NCBI RefSeq assembly: GCF_016801865.2
Contig: NC_068938.1
Span: 48,839,331 to 48,903,330, forward strand
Direction of reading: 5' to 3'
Origin: Culex pipiens pallens
Lineage: Eukaryota; Arthropoda; Insecta; Diptera; Culicidae
Length of the DNA stretch: 64,000 nucleotides
Below are positions 1 to 12,212 of the stretch, in pieces. The notes under the pieces were generated by a model. That model saw only the letters and a program-made list of their open reading frames with translations. It made no database searches and had not been told where the DNA came from. The first letter of the stretch is position 1. Each line of letters opens with the position of its first letter. Made by a program: the position numbers and the translations under genes.

Positions 1-590
1 TTCGTTGAGTGATAGGGTGATGTATTATGTATTCTCAAGGCAAACAATCGGATGATGCGGATGAGACCATTCCCGGTTATTTGGTGTTGAGTTTAGCACA
101 AATGATTTAATCTTAGACAGCCGGCTGTGGAAAGATAGAATCAAAATTGTGTGTGATTAAAAGGTGAAATATTATACTCAGCGTAACACATTTACGTAGA
201 GTTGACCTGAGACTATTTATACTTTTAAGTTTTTATAAGATGAGCGACCAATTAATTACTGATGAGTTATGAGTTATCTGAAGGACTTGAACAATCGCGT
301 TGAAACAATATTTGTCACCGTGCTTTACGAGCTATAATGCTAAAATGTGATTTCGCGGGAAACGAAAGGTCAAATATAATTTATATTATGCTAACGCAAT
401 TGAGAACGAATCTTCCCATGAAACAATCGCAAATCATAGAACAAAGAAACTCGACTGACTAACGAGAAAGACGATCGCGATATTTCTTAAAAACAACCCT
501 GCAAAGTTAAGAAAAACACAAAATTTGAAAATGAAAAATTTTGTCCTAAATGGAAAAAATACCCTTATGGGTTAACGTAGATTGGAAAAG
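1..590. other. No recognised feature
   Basis: AT-rich sequence with no open frame of note, no clear tandem repeat and no inverted repeat that I can see. It ends at the TA that flanks the element starting at 593. Confidence 0.5.
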
Positions 591-1079
591 TACCGCTAAC
601 CGGGGTGACATTGATAAGATTTCAATTTATTTTTGGAATATTTTCTAGCTGCTAAGGGGGTAGGCCACACAAGGTCCATGAACTATCTTTGAAAAAAAGT
701 TTGGTTAATAGTGCTTTAAAAAATAGTTGTGTTGAAAATTCTTGGTTTAAAATCCGTGGTGACTTGGATAGTCATAATTTTTATTGTTAAAATTAGATTT
801 AAGGTGTTAAAATTTTATTTCTACGTCAAATTTACCATCGCTAAGGTTGGTAGCTTTAAAAAAAATCAATATTTATGTTTAGTCAACAATGTTTATATGC
901 TTTTAAATAAAACACCTATAAATTTTAGTTAAAATTCTTAAAATGTTACAATTTCACCAGAAATTTGACAAAACTAGTTTTGTTTTTAAAATGATCCATT
1001 CATATTGCATTTTAAACTAAATTCGAAGCACGAATCAAAAGTTTTCAAACATTATATGAATTTTGTTCTAGCGAAAATG

Positions 1080-1217
1080 AGCATGAGCATGAGCATGAGC
1101 ATGAGAGACCACTCATGGTTGTCCTTCTCCGTTGCTGAACAGGACCGTAATATCCCATGAGCACAACCGGTCACATGCTTTAACGATCAAATGATGTTTC
1201 CCTTATCAACAGCATGC
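1080..1217 (-). mobile_element. Short retroposon-like insert with hexamer tail
   Basis: A 138-bp insert lies between perfect 27-bp direct repeats at 1053-1079 and 1218-1244, beginning TATATGAATTTTG. The related copy near 25500 has a single, uninterrupted version of this site, so this is an insertion. The left edge on the plus strand is a run of GAGCAT hexamers, so on the minus strand the insert ends in a (GCTCAT)n tail. Long variable target duplications with a simple-repeat 3' tail are typical of target-primed reverse transcription by a LINE. The body is too short to assign to a family. Confidence 0.65.
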
Positions 1218-1530
1218 TATATGAATTTTGTTCTAGCGAAAATGCCTTTAAATTTGAAGACTTTTATTTTATTTTTTTTTTCAAAATCACATAATATTTA
1301 TTATTTACCAACTGATTTTACTCTTTTGTCCAAAGAATCCAAAAATGCTTTCCGTTTTCCGATAAGAAATCATGTTCATTGAGAAAATCATGACTCTTTG
1401 AGAACATTAAAATCATGCTATTCATTAACAATTTCTTAATTATAGTGAACTAACTAAATTTAAACATGTCAAAATATTATGAAAACTTCTTCTTCAAGTA
1501 CTTTTAAACTTTCTCTACACAGAAAACGTT

Positions 1531-3111
1531 ACTTAATCCACCCTTAGGTGGTTGTTGCCTTCCTCACATTAAGAGGGTAATGCTATCCAAAATAGATACA
1601 AAAGGGCGGATCTTTCAGTGTTCTATCAACATGATTCATTATGCATACCATTGGTTTTGTAAGATCTTCATAATTCAGGGCACTTACGTGCTTATAACTT
1701 TTGACAGGGTTGTCAGATCAGCATTCTTTTGAACTCGTTGAAAATGTCTTTTGATTACCTATCCAACGCATGATAGATCCGGACAACGTTTTCATTAAAT
1801 TATCTGAGATCCGGCCTCTAAAAAGTTCATCAAAAACACTTAAGTGCTTATAACTTTTGATAGGGTTGTCAGATCTTTGATCTTTTGAATTCGTTGGAAA
1901 GGTCTTTTGATCACCTATCCATCAACAGGTCGCATGATAGATCCGGACAATGTTTTCATCGAAATATATGAGATTCGGCCTCTAAAAAGTGCATAAATAA
2001 CACTTAAGTGCGTATAACTTTTGAAAAGGTTGCCAGATCTTCAATCTTTTGAACTCGTTGGAAAGGTCTTTTGATCACCTATCCATCGACAGGTCGCATG
2101 ATAGATCCGGACAACGTTTTCATCGAAATATATGAGATCTGGCCTCTAAAAAGTGCATAAATAACACTTAAGTACTTATAACTTTTGATAGGGTTATCAG
2201 ATCTTCAATCTTTTGAACTCGTTGGAAAAGTCTTTTGGTCACCTATCCATCGACAGGTCGTATGATAGATCCGGACAATGTTTTCATCGAAATATATGAG
2301 ATTCGGCCTCTAAAAAGTGCATAAATAACACTTAAGTGCGTATAACTTTTGAAAGGGTTGCCAGATCTTCAATCTTTTGAACTCGTTGGAAAGGTCTTTT
2401 GATCACCTATCCATCGACAGGTCGCATGATAGATCCGGACAACGTTTTCATCGAAATATATGAGATCCGGCTTCTAAAAAGTTCATAAAAAGCACTTAGG
2501 TGCGCATAACTTTTGATAGGGTTGCCAGATCTTCAATCTTTTGAACTCGTTGGAAAGGTCTTTTGATCACCTATCCATCGACAGGTCGCATGATAGATCC
2601 GGACAATGTTTTCATCGAAATATATGAGATCCGGCCTCTAAAAAGTTCATAAAAAGCACTTAAGTGCACATAACTTTTGATAGGGGTTGTCAGATCTTCA
2701 ATCTTTTGAACTCGTTTGAAAGGTCTTTCAAATACCTTTCTAAAAATGTATAACATGACGGGGTTTCTTACAAAAACCACCCTTTTTACAATCTTCCGGA
2801 CTTTTGTTAAAATCGTTTTTTTAGCATAACTTTTGAAGAACTTTACTAAACTTTATAATTTTCAATGGCGACTTATGGGACCCCAAGACGGATCGAATGA
2901 GACCAATACGGTTCAAATCGGTTCAGCCAGTGTCGAGATAATCCAGTGGAAATTTTTTTGATCAACATCCCTCAAAACACACAGACATTTGTTCAGAATG
3001 TGATTCTGAGTCGATAAGTATACATGAATGTGGGTCTAGTAGGTCAAATTAAGTATTTAGTTTTTCGAGTGATTTTAAAGCCTTTCCTCAGTAAGGTGAG
3101 GAAGGCAAAAA
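1531..3111 (+). mobile_element. Family A satellite-bearing element, copy A0 (Helentron-like?)
   Basis: The element starts ACTTAATCCACCC and ends GTGAGGAAGGCAAAAA. The left end carries a hairpin (CCACC-CTTA-GGTGG) and the motif GCCTTCCTCAC. The right end carries the inverse, GTGAGGAAGGC. Between them lie about six copies of a 164-bp repeat, then a conserved unique tail ending in a 'gattctgagtcgat' block. Three other copies occur in this window. Short subterminal inverted repeats, a 3' hairpin and central tandem repeats resemble Helentron/DINE-TR1-type elements. This classification is inference. Confidence 0.65.
1681..2735 (+). repeat. Tandem array, 164-bp unit, about six copies
   Basis: GATAGATCCGGACAA recurs at about 2100, 2264, 2428 and 2592, a constant 164-bp step, with less regular units before and after. 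Each unit contains 'gatcttcaatcttttgaactcgt' and a pair of inverted motifs, CACTTAAGTG and GATCCGG. The units are diverged from those at 8-11.6 kb but have the same length. Confidence 0.9.
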
Positions 3112-3714
3112 CATGTGAATTTACTTAAAACGGAAAAAAAACGAATCACATGTAAACTCAGTTGATGTAAACTTGAGATTCGACGTAAACGGTTGAATCA
3201 CACGTAAAATCACGGTTTTACGTATAATTTGTCGCAAATTCACATCAAACTGCATTTATATTTAAATGTTTTATGACGTGCAAAAGTGTAACATCATAAA
3301 TGATGTAACATTCGAAAATATTTTTTTTGTGTGTACCATGGTCAGTATGATTCCATTGAATTCCACACGTATTTAATTTGTACTTTTAATTTTCGGAAAA
3401 TTTCATACCTATCATAGTCACCCCGTTTAACGGAGCATTATATTTCCATTAAAATGACACTTTCTAGGTTTTTTTCCCAGTGTAGTAACGAAAAATGGCA
3501 GAGTTTTTAAAACTTTTTTTGTGTTGTTGAAGAAAGGGGACGAGCAGCTTTTTCAGATTTCGTGTGAGTTGTCAAAGACATAACATGAACAATTCTCTAC
3601 CAAATCCGGAAATGGATTTCATTTATACAAACTTTGTGGGGGTGGTCACTCATGGTCGCTTTTTTATAAATCGAAAAACAGCAAATATTTCGCTAAAATA
3701 AACTTTCCGTTCAC

Positions 3715-4250
3715 TATTATTTCAAAAATTCATAACTCGGCGGCAGATTTTTTGACCATGGGTGTCTATGGCTCAAAATTTGCGGGTTTTTGTCCCCTAA
3801 AACATATAAAATATACGTATTTTGGGAAATTTAATTTTTGTGAAAAATATGTTAATTAAAAAATGGGATTTTTATTTTTCGTGTTCCTATTTTTTTTCAA
3901 TAGTCCTCAACAATACCTACAACTTTGCCAAAGACACCAAATTGATCATAAAATTCACTAAAAAGTTACAGCTGTTTGAATATTTACGTACCATTTTTGT
4001 ATGGACTGCAGCCAAAATTGTATGGAGACTTGTATGGGTGAACTAAGAACACAAAATAGCTCTATTGGTCATAAGGTAGGCCCCCACAAAGTTTGAGCCA
4101 AATCAAAAAATACCAAAAATAAAAATGGTTGTGTGCGGCTGTAGAGAGTTGCTCAAATATAAAATTAGTGAACAATTTATGAATTTCTGGAATAAAATTC
4201 TGTAATGATAGATGAATTTTGAATTTCGTACGACATGTCTCAAAAGATGA
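3715..4250. repeat. Diverged half of a family B palindrome
   Basis: The segment follows the order of the right half of family B: 'cataactcgg', 'cccctaaaacatata', 'acctacaactttgcc', 'agacaccaa', 'ttttgtatgga', then 'gccaaaattgtatgg'. It is clearly more diverged than the copies at 29-62 kb, and its outer end is not preserved. It looks like an old truncated relative. Confidence 0.5.
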
Positions 4251-5799
4251 AATGGCCAATTGATAAAGTTGTGTTTAAAAATAACTTTTTGGAAGCGCTT
4301 ATTACATTTAGTAGTTTTGCTTTACATATGATCATCAGTAACAAACTCAAACTTTGGATTGCTCGTTCCATGTGCAAGTTTCAAGATTTCCTCGAATAAA
4401 TTTTCCTACCCAAATGCACTCTTTCAGCTCCAGCTGACATTCGCTATCTCCGCCAAGAAAGTGGCATTCATTTTATTGCACAACATCATCATTTTCCATT
4501 GGCAACACGCCAACCATCAAGCCAGTGTGCAACTTTTCTCCATATATGCACACTAAAATTTGGAACTAGTGACATTCTCTTCCTTCCTTGAAAATCATCT
4601 TTCTTTTTTCTTTTGCCTCCCCCTCTCAAAGCATCATTGACTTGTTGAGACATTTTCCTGTGCTTCTCGTTACACGAAAAACTGTTTCCGTTTTTTGCCC
4701 TCTTCCTTTTGAAAAAGAGTTAAGGGAAAAACCAACAAAACATCACAAAGAAGCGAGATGATACCGACTCGTCTCCGGGAAATGTTGCTGCTTTCGTCGT
4801 CTTGAAAGGGGGAATGTTGAGGAGTGAGGGAGGAAATCTAAAGGATACTTTCCATATGTGGCTGTTTTGTTGAGCTTTTCTCCCGAAAGAGAGAGAGGGG
4901 CTTCGACACAGTCGTTACACCCGTTCACATTCCAGGACATCCTTCCGGAAAAGTGGAAGCTGGTGGAATTTTCAATGATCCTTGCGAGAAAGATTTGCTG
5001 AAGTGGGCGGCTTTTCACTCATACACTCGTAAACCAGATGGTTACTTTTGAGAAATCCGAGCTACTTTTTTCTCGGAGTTCAATTTAAAGGGTTGAAGTT
5101 CAAAACTTCTCGATGTCATGAATTAAATTCCAAATTTCTTCTCGATCACAACCGAAAAAAACATCACTCAATTCAATGAACTTCCCCCCAGCAAAAGCAA
5201 TCTCTCAACCCTACCCAAAAAAAAAAAAAAAAAGAAATCCCAAACCACCTGGTGACGAACTTTTTGCCCGAAACCGGAAAATTTAATTTTCTTTCGACTC
5301 CCCCCCGTTCGTTTCACGGTCGGTGTGGTGCACGAACTTTTTACCTTGGCAAAGTTGGTTGTTTGTTTGCCCACCCCTCGCACCCACTAAATTTTGGGTG
5401 GGGCCGAGATTGAAGTCCATCTTCGCGGAAAGTTGCGCGGGGTAAAAACAAAGCGAACAAACCAAAAAAAAGCGAGAGTAAAAGTGGACAACCCGAGCAA
5501 AAAAAAATGTTATTGAATAGGCAAAGAATGCTGAAGGTAGCGAGAGAAGAAAAAAAAACAACAAGTTCACCTGAAAGTTTTTGATGAGATTATTAACTGT
5601 GACCGAGCATGGTGGAAAAACAATCTGACAGCCAAACCAGTAATGAGATTGGGGTTGGCGGGTTTGAAAGAAAAACAAACTTTTTGATAAAGTGTTTTTT
5701 TTTTGTTTTATATGTTTTATGAAAGAAGAGCATTCTAATTAGCTTTTTTTGACAAGTTGTATAATTGACTGAGTTCTTGAGTGACGAATATCGTTGTGA
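4251..5799. other. Ordinary, apparently low-copy block
   Basis: The base composition is more balanced than the flanks, with polypurine and polypyrimidine stretches around 4600-4720, 4860-4900 and 5160-5300. No internal repeat, terminal repeat or recognisable protein motif is visible. Open frames overlap on both strands in low-complexity stretches and show no family signature. This could be intronic or intergenic host DNA. Confidence 0.4.
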
Positions 5800-6156
5800 G
5801 AATCCCAAATATGAGCTTGATTGGTTGCGACAGGACCTGGCGCTTTGACTTTGAATGTTAAATGGGATTTAACCCGTAAAATCGGTGTGTTTTTTGCGAT
5901 TTTTGCAATTTTCTAAAACTTCGTAAGCTCATAGTTCGTGTTTCAGGGAACATCGTTGTCGAAGAGAGCGAAAAGATTCGTCCACTATTTAAAATGTTAC
6001 AGAATTTATCATACTGCAGTTGAAAATATCAACTATTTCTTCACTCTCTTCTGGCAGCACTTGCTGCTACGGATTTTACAGGTTAAATCCCATTTAAAAT
6101 TCAAAATTAAAGCGTCAGGTCCTGTCGCAACCAATCAAGCTCATATTTGGGATTCA
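5800..6156. mobile_element. Short palindromic MITE
   Basis: The left arm at 5800-5875 (GAATCCCAAATATGAGC to GGGATTTAACC) is repeated in inverse at 6081-6156, with arms of about 75 bp and a spacer of about 205 bp. The outer half of one arm recurs, diverged, at 52628-52690. The 'aaatgggatttaacccgtaaaa' block also has a relative inside the 20.3-kb palindrome at about 20465-20485. Confidence 0.7.
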
Positions 6157-6399
6157 GGCTCAGTACACCTTGAAAATCATGCCCTGGAGTTTTTTCGCAA
6201 AATGACCCATTTTGTATCATCCTGATACCTACAGAGCAGCATTTTTTAAGTGAGCAAATTTTTGTTAGTTTTTTGATTTGGCAAAAGCATTGTGAGTATT
6301 TTTTTTTTGCTTCATAATATTTTAAAAACTAATCATACAAAAAAACGATCTAACTATTCAAAAATCGATATCTTTTTTATAAAAAAAAAATTATTTTGC

Positions 6400-7180
6400 G
6401 AAATAACAATTTATGCTAAATGTTACCACGAAAAATCTTAGTTATTTCTACTTTCTCGCAAATCAACTTTCTTTTGGCTTTAGCTTTGTTTTTTTGGATG
6501 AAACTGTGTCTTTGCATTTCCATTTCCTTTGTCAAAATAATCCATTCTACATTATAAATTTTTCCATACCAAGCCTCATACAATTTTAAGGGGTAGTCAT
6601 ACAAAATGTCCATGTGAATACTTGATCGATTTGGTGTGTTTGGCAAAGTTAAAGGTTATCATCAGATCATTTTTTTTAAAGAAATAGACTCACGGAAATA
6701 AAATCTTTAATATTTTTATATTTGACTAAAAATTGAACTCTGCAAACGTATGCTACAATTTTCGATTTGACTTAGTATGTTGAAGGAACCAAAAGGAGCA
6801 TTTTTTGTCATTATTCTAGGGAAAAAGAACATGTGGTCTTGAATAAAAATTACAATTTATTCTTTCATACAAAATAACTTTTTGTATCGATTTTTAATTT
6901 TTTAAATTAAATTGGGTCGTTGCTTATATTTTTTATACGTCGGGCCAATAAAAAAACATTTCTTTTTTTTATTTCCACTTCGTCACTTTGAGTGATTAAA
7001 ATTCAAATAAACAAAATCGGGAAAATGTTATTTTCCGTAAAGTTGTAACCTATGATTTTGCTGTAGACAGTCAATCAGATTTTTTTTACTCAAGGCACAG
7101 ATTTACGGATATTCACATGCCCATTTTTTATTTATTTTATAAATATCATGGAGATTTGTATGAATAAACTATCGATAAAG
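6400..7180. repeat. Diverged family B remnants
   Basis: Around 6560-6660 the order 'ataccaagcctcatacaat', 'catacaaaatgtccatgtg', 'gatcgatttggtgtgtttgg', 'caaagtt' follows the left arm of family B. A second weak match, 'aagttgtaacctatgatttt', lies near 7040. The segment is interrupted at its right edge by the hAT-like element. Confidence 0.4.
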
Positions 7181-7188
7181 GCTGCTTT
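7181..7188. other. 8-bp target duplication, left copy
   Basis: GCTGCTTT immediately precedes the element that starts TAGAGGGTG. An identical octamer follows its right end at 15104-15111. Confidence 0.8.
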
Positions 7189-8059
7189 TAGAGGGTGGCG
7201 ATTCTCGAGATTTTGAATTTCCCGGGAATCGAGAGTTGAATTTGACCATTTCCCGGGAATTCCCGAGACCCGGGAGTTTTTTTAGTATGCCAATAGTGCT
7301 AACAATTTAAAAGGGAAATGTCATAAACTTGTTTTTTTACAATGAATTCAGTTACAATTCATTCATACTTATTAAAAGAAACGTTTATTTAAGTAGTCTC
7401 ATTATTTCAAGGAACTATTTCAACCTTTGGATTCTTTTCTAATCTGCAAATACAAGATCGTTTTTTGAGCTTTTTGGGACTCAAAATTGTAATTTAAAAT
7501 GTTTACGAGTCTTAATTCGCAAAGAGTGATTTTTCAAAATTTGCACAAGCTTGTTGCATGAACTTGTTATTAGATTTTTGTGAAGTAGAAAAAAAGCAAA
7601 TATATTATTTCCCAGTATCGGGATTTTTGCAAAATGTTACATAACAACTCAAAACAACAATTGAAATTGATTGTTTTCTTTTTTAAGGTCAACTAAAAAT
7701 ATTCATTCAAGAAATATTTACATTTACCTATCAGGAAAACCCGAATGTTCACAATTGGCGGACCTTAACAAAGGGCCATCTTCACAAATTGCCAGAGATT
7801 TCTCTTCCAAAATATATTCTAATATTGAGGTTGATGCGAAACATCACATGACTTATTGACATCAAAAATGAAATTGCTATGCTCGAGAGAGGATATAGAA
7901 ATTGAACTTTTAGAAAAGGGTTTTTTTTCTATTACAAATAATAATAAAAAAACTAACTTAATCCACCTATGTGGTTGATGCCTTCCTCACTTTTTACCAA
8001 AAATGGGTATATGAGTGGTTTCATCATTTTTTTAGATCCAGAAAAAAAGAACACAATGT

Positions 8060-11000
8060 ATAACTTATGTGGTAATAACTCGATACAGGGTTGTCAGTTC
8101 TTCAATGCTTTGGACTCATTGGAAAGGCCTTTCAATTACCTAACCAACGATGGGTCGGATGATTGATCCGGACATAGTTTACATACATTTAAGTGAGATC
8201 CGGCTTCAAAAAGTACCTAAATATCACTTAAGTGGTCATAATTCGGGACAGGGTTGCCAGATCTTCAATGTTTTATATTCATTGGAAAGACCTTTCAATT
8301 ACCTAACCAACGATGGGTGGGATGATGGATCCGGACATAGTTTACATACATTTAAGTGAGATCCGGCTTCAAAAAAGTACATAAATATCACTTAAGTGGT
8401 CATAACTCGAGACAGGGTTGCCAGATCTTCAATGTCTTGGACTCATTGGAAAGGCCTTTCAATTACCTAACCAACGATGGGTCGGATGATGGATCCGGAC
8501 ATAGTTTACATACATTTAAGTGAGATCCGGCTTCAAAAAAGTACATAAATATCACTTAAGTGGTCATAACTCGAGACAGGGTTGCCAGATCTTCAATGTC
8601 TTGGACTCATTGGAAAGGCCTTTCAATTACCTAACCAACGATGGGTCGGATGATGGATCCGGACATAGTTTACATACATTTAAGTGAGATCCGGCTTCAA
8701 AAAAGTACATAAATATCACTTAAGTGGTCATAACTCGAGACAGGGTTGCCAGATCTTCAATGTCTTGGACTCATTGGAAAGGCCTTACAATTACCTAACC
8801 AACGATGGGTCGGATGATGGATCCGGACATAGTTTACATACATTTAAGTGAGATCCGGCTTCAAAAAGTACCTAAATATCACTTAAGTGGTCATAATTCG
8901 GGACAGGGTTGCCAGATCTTCAATGTTTTATATTCATTGGAAAGACCTTTCAATTACCTAACCAACGATGGGTGGGATGATGGATCCGGACATAGTTTAC
9001 ATACATTTAAGTGAGATCCGGCTTCAAAAAAGTACATAAATATCACTTAAGTGGTCATAACTCGAGACAGGGTTGCCAGATCTTCAATGTCTTGGACTCA
9101 TTGGAAAGGCCTTTCAATTACCTAACCAACGATGGGTCGGATGATGGATCCGGACATAGTTTACATACATTTAAGTGAGATCCGGCTTCAAAAAAGTACA
9201 TAAATATCACTTAAGTGGTCATAACTCGAGACAGGGTTGCCAGATCTTCAATGTCTTGGACTCATTGGAAAGGCCTTTCAATTACCTAACCAACGATGGG
9301 TCGGATGATGGATCCGGACATAGTTTACATACATTTAAGTGAGATCCGGCTTCAAAAAAGTACATAAATATCACTTAAGTGGTCATAACTCGAGACAGGG
9401 TTGCCAGATCTTCAATGTCTTGGACTCATTGGAAAGGCCTTACAATTACCTAACCAACGATGGGTCGGATGATGGATCCGGACATAGTTTACATACATTT
9501 AAGTGAGATCCGGCTTCAAAAAGTACCTAAATATCACTTACGTGGTCATAACTCGAGACAGGGTTGCCAGATCTTCAATGTCTTGGACTCATTAGAAAGG
9601 CCTTACAATTACCTAACCAACGATGGGTCGGATGATGGATCCGGACATAGTTTACATACATTTAAGTGAGATCCGGCTTCAAAAAAGTACATAAATATCA
9701 CTTAAGTGGTCATAACTCGAGACAGGGTTGCCAGATCTTCAATGTCTCGGACTCATTGGAAAGGCCTTTCAATTACCTAACCAACGATGGGTCGGATGAT
9801 GGATCCGGACATAGTTTACATACATTTAAGTGAGATCCGGCTTCAAAAAAGTACATAAATATCACTTAAGTGGTCATAACTCGAGACAGGGTTGCCAGAT
9901 CTTCAATGTCTTGGACTCATTGGAAAGGCCTTTCAATTACCTAACCAACGATGGGTCGGATTATGGATCCGGACATAGTTTACATACATTTAAGTGAGAT
10001 CCGGCTTCAAAAAAGTACATAAATATCACTTAAGTGGTCATAACTCGAGACAGGGTTGCCAGATCTTCAATGTCTTGGACTCATTGGAAAGGCCTTACAA
10101 TTACCTAATCAACGATTGGTCGGATGATGGATCCGGACATAGTTTACATACATTTAAGTGAGATCCGGCTTCAAAAAAGTACATAAATATCACTTAAGTG
10201 GTCATAACTCGAGACAGGGTTGCCAGATCTTCAATGTCTTGGACTCATTGGAAAGGCCTTACAATTACCTAACCAACGATGGGTCGGATGATGGATCCGG
10301 ACATAGTTTACATACATTTAAGTGAGATCCGGCTTCAAAAAAGTACATAAATATCACTTAAGTGGTCATAACTCCAGACAGGGTTGCCAGATCTTCAATG
10401 TCTTGGACTCATTGGAAAGGCCTTACAATTACCTAACCAACGATGGGTTTGATGATGGATCCGGACATAGTTTACATACATTTAAGTGAGATCCGGCTTC
10501 AAAAAAGTACATAAATATCACTTAAGTGGTCATAACTCGAGACAGGGTTGCCAGATCTTCAATGTCTTGGACTCATTGGAAAGGCCTTTCAATTACCTAA
10601 CCAACGATGGGTCGGATGATGGATCCAGACATAGCTTACATACATTTAAGTGAGATCCGGCTTCAAAAAAGTACATAAATATCACTTAAGTGGTCATAAC
10701 TCGAGACAGGGTTGCCAGATCTTCAATGTCTTGGACTCATTGGAAAGGCCTTTCAATTACCTAACCAACGATGGGTCGGATGATGGATCCGGACGTAGTT
10801 TACATACATTTAAGTGAGATCCGGCTTCAAAAAAGTACATAAATATCACTTAAGTGGTCATAACTCGAGACAGGGTTGCCAGATCTTCAATGTCTTGGAC
10901 TCATTGGAAAGGCCTTTCAATTACCTAACCAACGATGGGTCGGATGATGGATCCGGACATAGTTTACATACATTTAAGTGAGATCCGGCTTCAAAAAAGT

Positions 11001-11650
11001 ACATAAATATCACTTAAGTGGTCATAACTCGAGACAGGGTTGCCAGATCTTCAATGTCTTGGACTCATTGGAAAGGCCTTTCAATTACCTAACCAACGAT
11101 GGGTCGGATGATGGATCCGGACATAGTTTACATACATTTAAGTGAGATCCGGCTTCAAAAAAGTACATAAATATCACTTAAGTGGTCATAACTCGAGACA
11201 GGGTTACCAGATCTTCAATGTCTTGGACTCATTGGAAAGGCCTTTCAATTACCTAACCAACGATGGGTCGGATGATGGATCCGGACATAGTTTACATACA
11301 TTTAAGTGAGATCCGGCTTCAAAAAAGTACATAAATATCACTTAAGTGGTCATAACTCGAGACAGGGTTGCCAGATCTTCAATGTCTTGGACTCATTGGA
11401 AAGGCCTTTCAATTACCTAACCAACGATGGGTCGGATGATGGATCCGGACATAGTTTACATACATTTAAGTGAGATCCGGCTTCAAAAAAGTACATAAAT
11501 ATCACTTAAGTGGTCATAACTCGAGACAGGGTTGCCAGATCTTCAATGTCTTGGACTCATTGGAAAGGCCTTTCAATTACCTAACCAACGATGGGTCGGA
11601 TGATGGATCCGGACATCGTTTACATGCATATAATTGAGATCCGGGTATAT
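8060..11650 (+). repeat. Tandem array, 164-bp unit, about 22 copies
   Basis: GGATCCGGACATAG recurs from about 8163 to 11605 at 164-bp steps; 3442 bp is 21 steps. Units are very similar. Each holds a near-palindromic CACTTAAGTG, a GGATCCGGACAT motif and 'gggttgccagatcttcaatg'. A four-unit block starting near 8150 is repeated almost exactly from 8805, giving a 655-bp higher-order period. Confidence 0.95.
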
Positions 11651-11805
11651 GTGAAAACACATTTTTATACATAACTTTTGAACTACTTATCGAAACTTCA
11701 AACAATTCAATAGCGATGTATGGGACCCTAAACCAAGTCGAATGCAACTGGTTCGATCAAAATCGGTTCAGCCAGTGCTGAGAAAACTCAGTGAGAATTT
11801 TGGTC

Positions 11806-11890
11806 ACATACATACATACACACACACATACACACACACATACACACACACATACACACACACATACACACACACATACACACACACAGA
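11806..11890. repeat. CA-rich microsatellite
   Basis: ATACATACATACACACACAC grades into repeated CATACACACA units. The same position in family A copies A2 and A3 also holds this microsatellite, so it is part of the element. Confidence 0.95.
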
Positions 11891-12212
11891 CATTTGTTCA
11901 GTTTTCGATTCTGAGTCGATATGTATACATGAAGGTAGGTCTAGGAGCTTTTAATAGAAAGTTCATTTTTAGAGCAGGATTATAGCCTTACCTCAGTGAG
12001 GAAGGCAAAAGGCTTTATAATAATGTAACTGCTGAGTATGCTTTAAGATAAATTTTCGGGTTTACATTTTTTGGGCTTCTCTCAATTTTAGTAATTGGAA
12101 CATTCGACAAGTTAACATCCAATGTTTTAAACCATTTCAAATTTTTCGAATGTTTTGCCGTCCTCACTGAGGTAAGGCTATAATCCTGCTCTAAAAATGA
12201 ACTTTCTATTAA

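Larger units (their letters stand above)
1518..3333. mobile_element. TA-flanked MITE of the CACAGAAAA type, interrupted
   Basis: TA at 1516-1517 precedes CACAGAAAACGTT, and ATTTTTTTTGTGTG is followed by TA at 3334-3335. Removing 1518-3333 plus one TA restores the host element, which reads 'ttctctac' then 'catggtcag' as in the 25-kb copy. The MITE is itself split close to its left end by the family A element at 1531-3111. The remaining body (3112-3333) is rich in GTAAA and GATGTAA motifs. It shares its ends with the MITEs at 40429-40628 and 53493-53665. Confidence 0.6.
593..3433 (-). mobile_element. TA-flanked 'ggggtgac' inverted-repeat element, copy 1, interrupted
   Basis: The left end reads CCGCTAACCGGGGTGAC after a TA at 591-592. 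The right end reads GTCACCCCGTTTAACGG. The interior matches the copy at 25093-25982 in reverse orientation: the segment around 640-700 matches 25840-25900, 1320-1400 matches 25320-25400, and 3337-3433 matches 25093-25215. It carries two interruptions, 1080-1217 and 1518-3333. A TA target and a short inverted terminal repeat with no transposase frame point to a non-autonomous Tc1/mariner-type element. That class is inferred. The right-hand TA is not intact. Confidence 0.7.
7951..12010 (+). mobile_element. Family A satellite-bearing element, copy A1 (Helentron-like?)
   Basis: The 5' end is AACTAACTTAATCCACC, with a CCAC/GTGG hairpin and GCCTTCCTCAC. The 3' end contains GCCTTACCTCAGTGAGGAAGGC, a near-perfect hairpin, followed by AAAA. 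The order is 5' terminus, about 22 tandem units of 164 bp, a conserved unique stretch (11640-11805), a CACACATA microsatellite (11806-11890), then the 3' tail. No coding capacity is visible. This is the longest array of the four copies. Confidence 0.7.

Noticed and set aside
8150..9669. Nearly identical 69-residue frames repeated along the array
   Set aside because: They arise from the 164-bp satellite unit read in one frame. They begin and end at different phases of neighbouring units and have no codon-level conservation.
8060..11650. CRISPR-like regular repeats
   Set aside because: The whole 164-bp unit is repeated with no unique spacers, and the sequence is eukaryotic in character.
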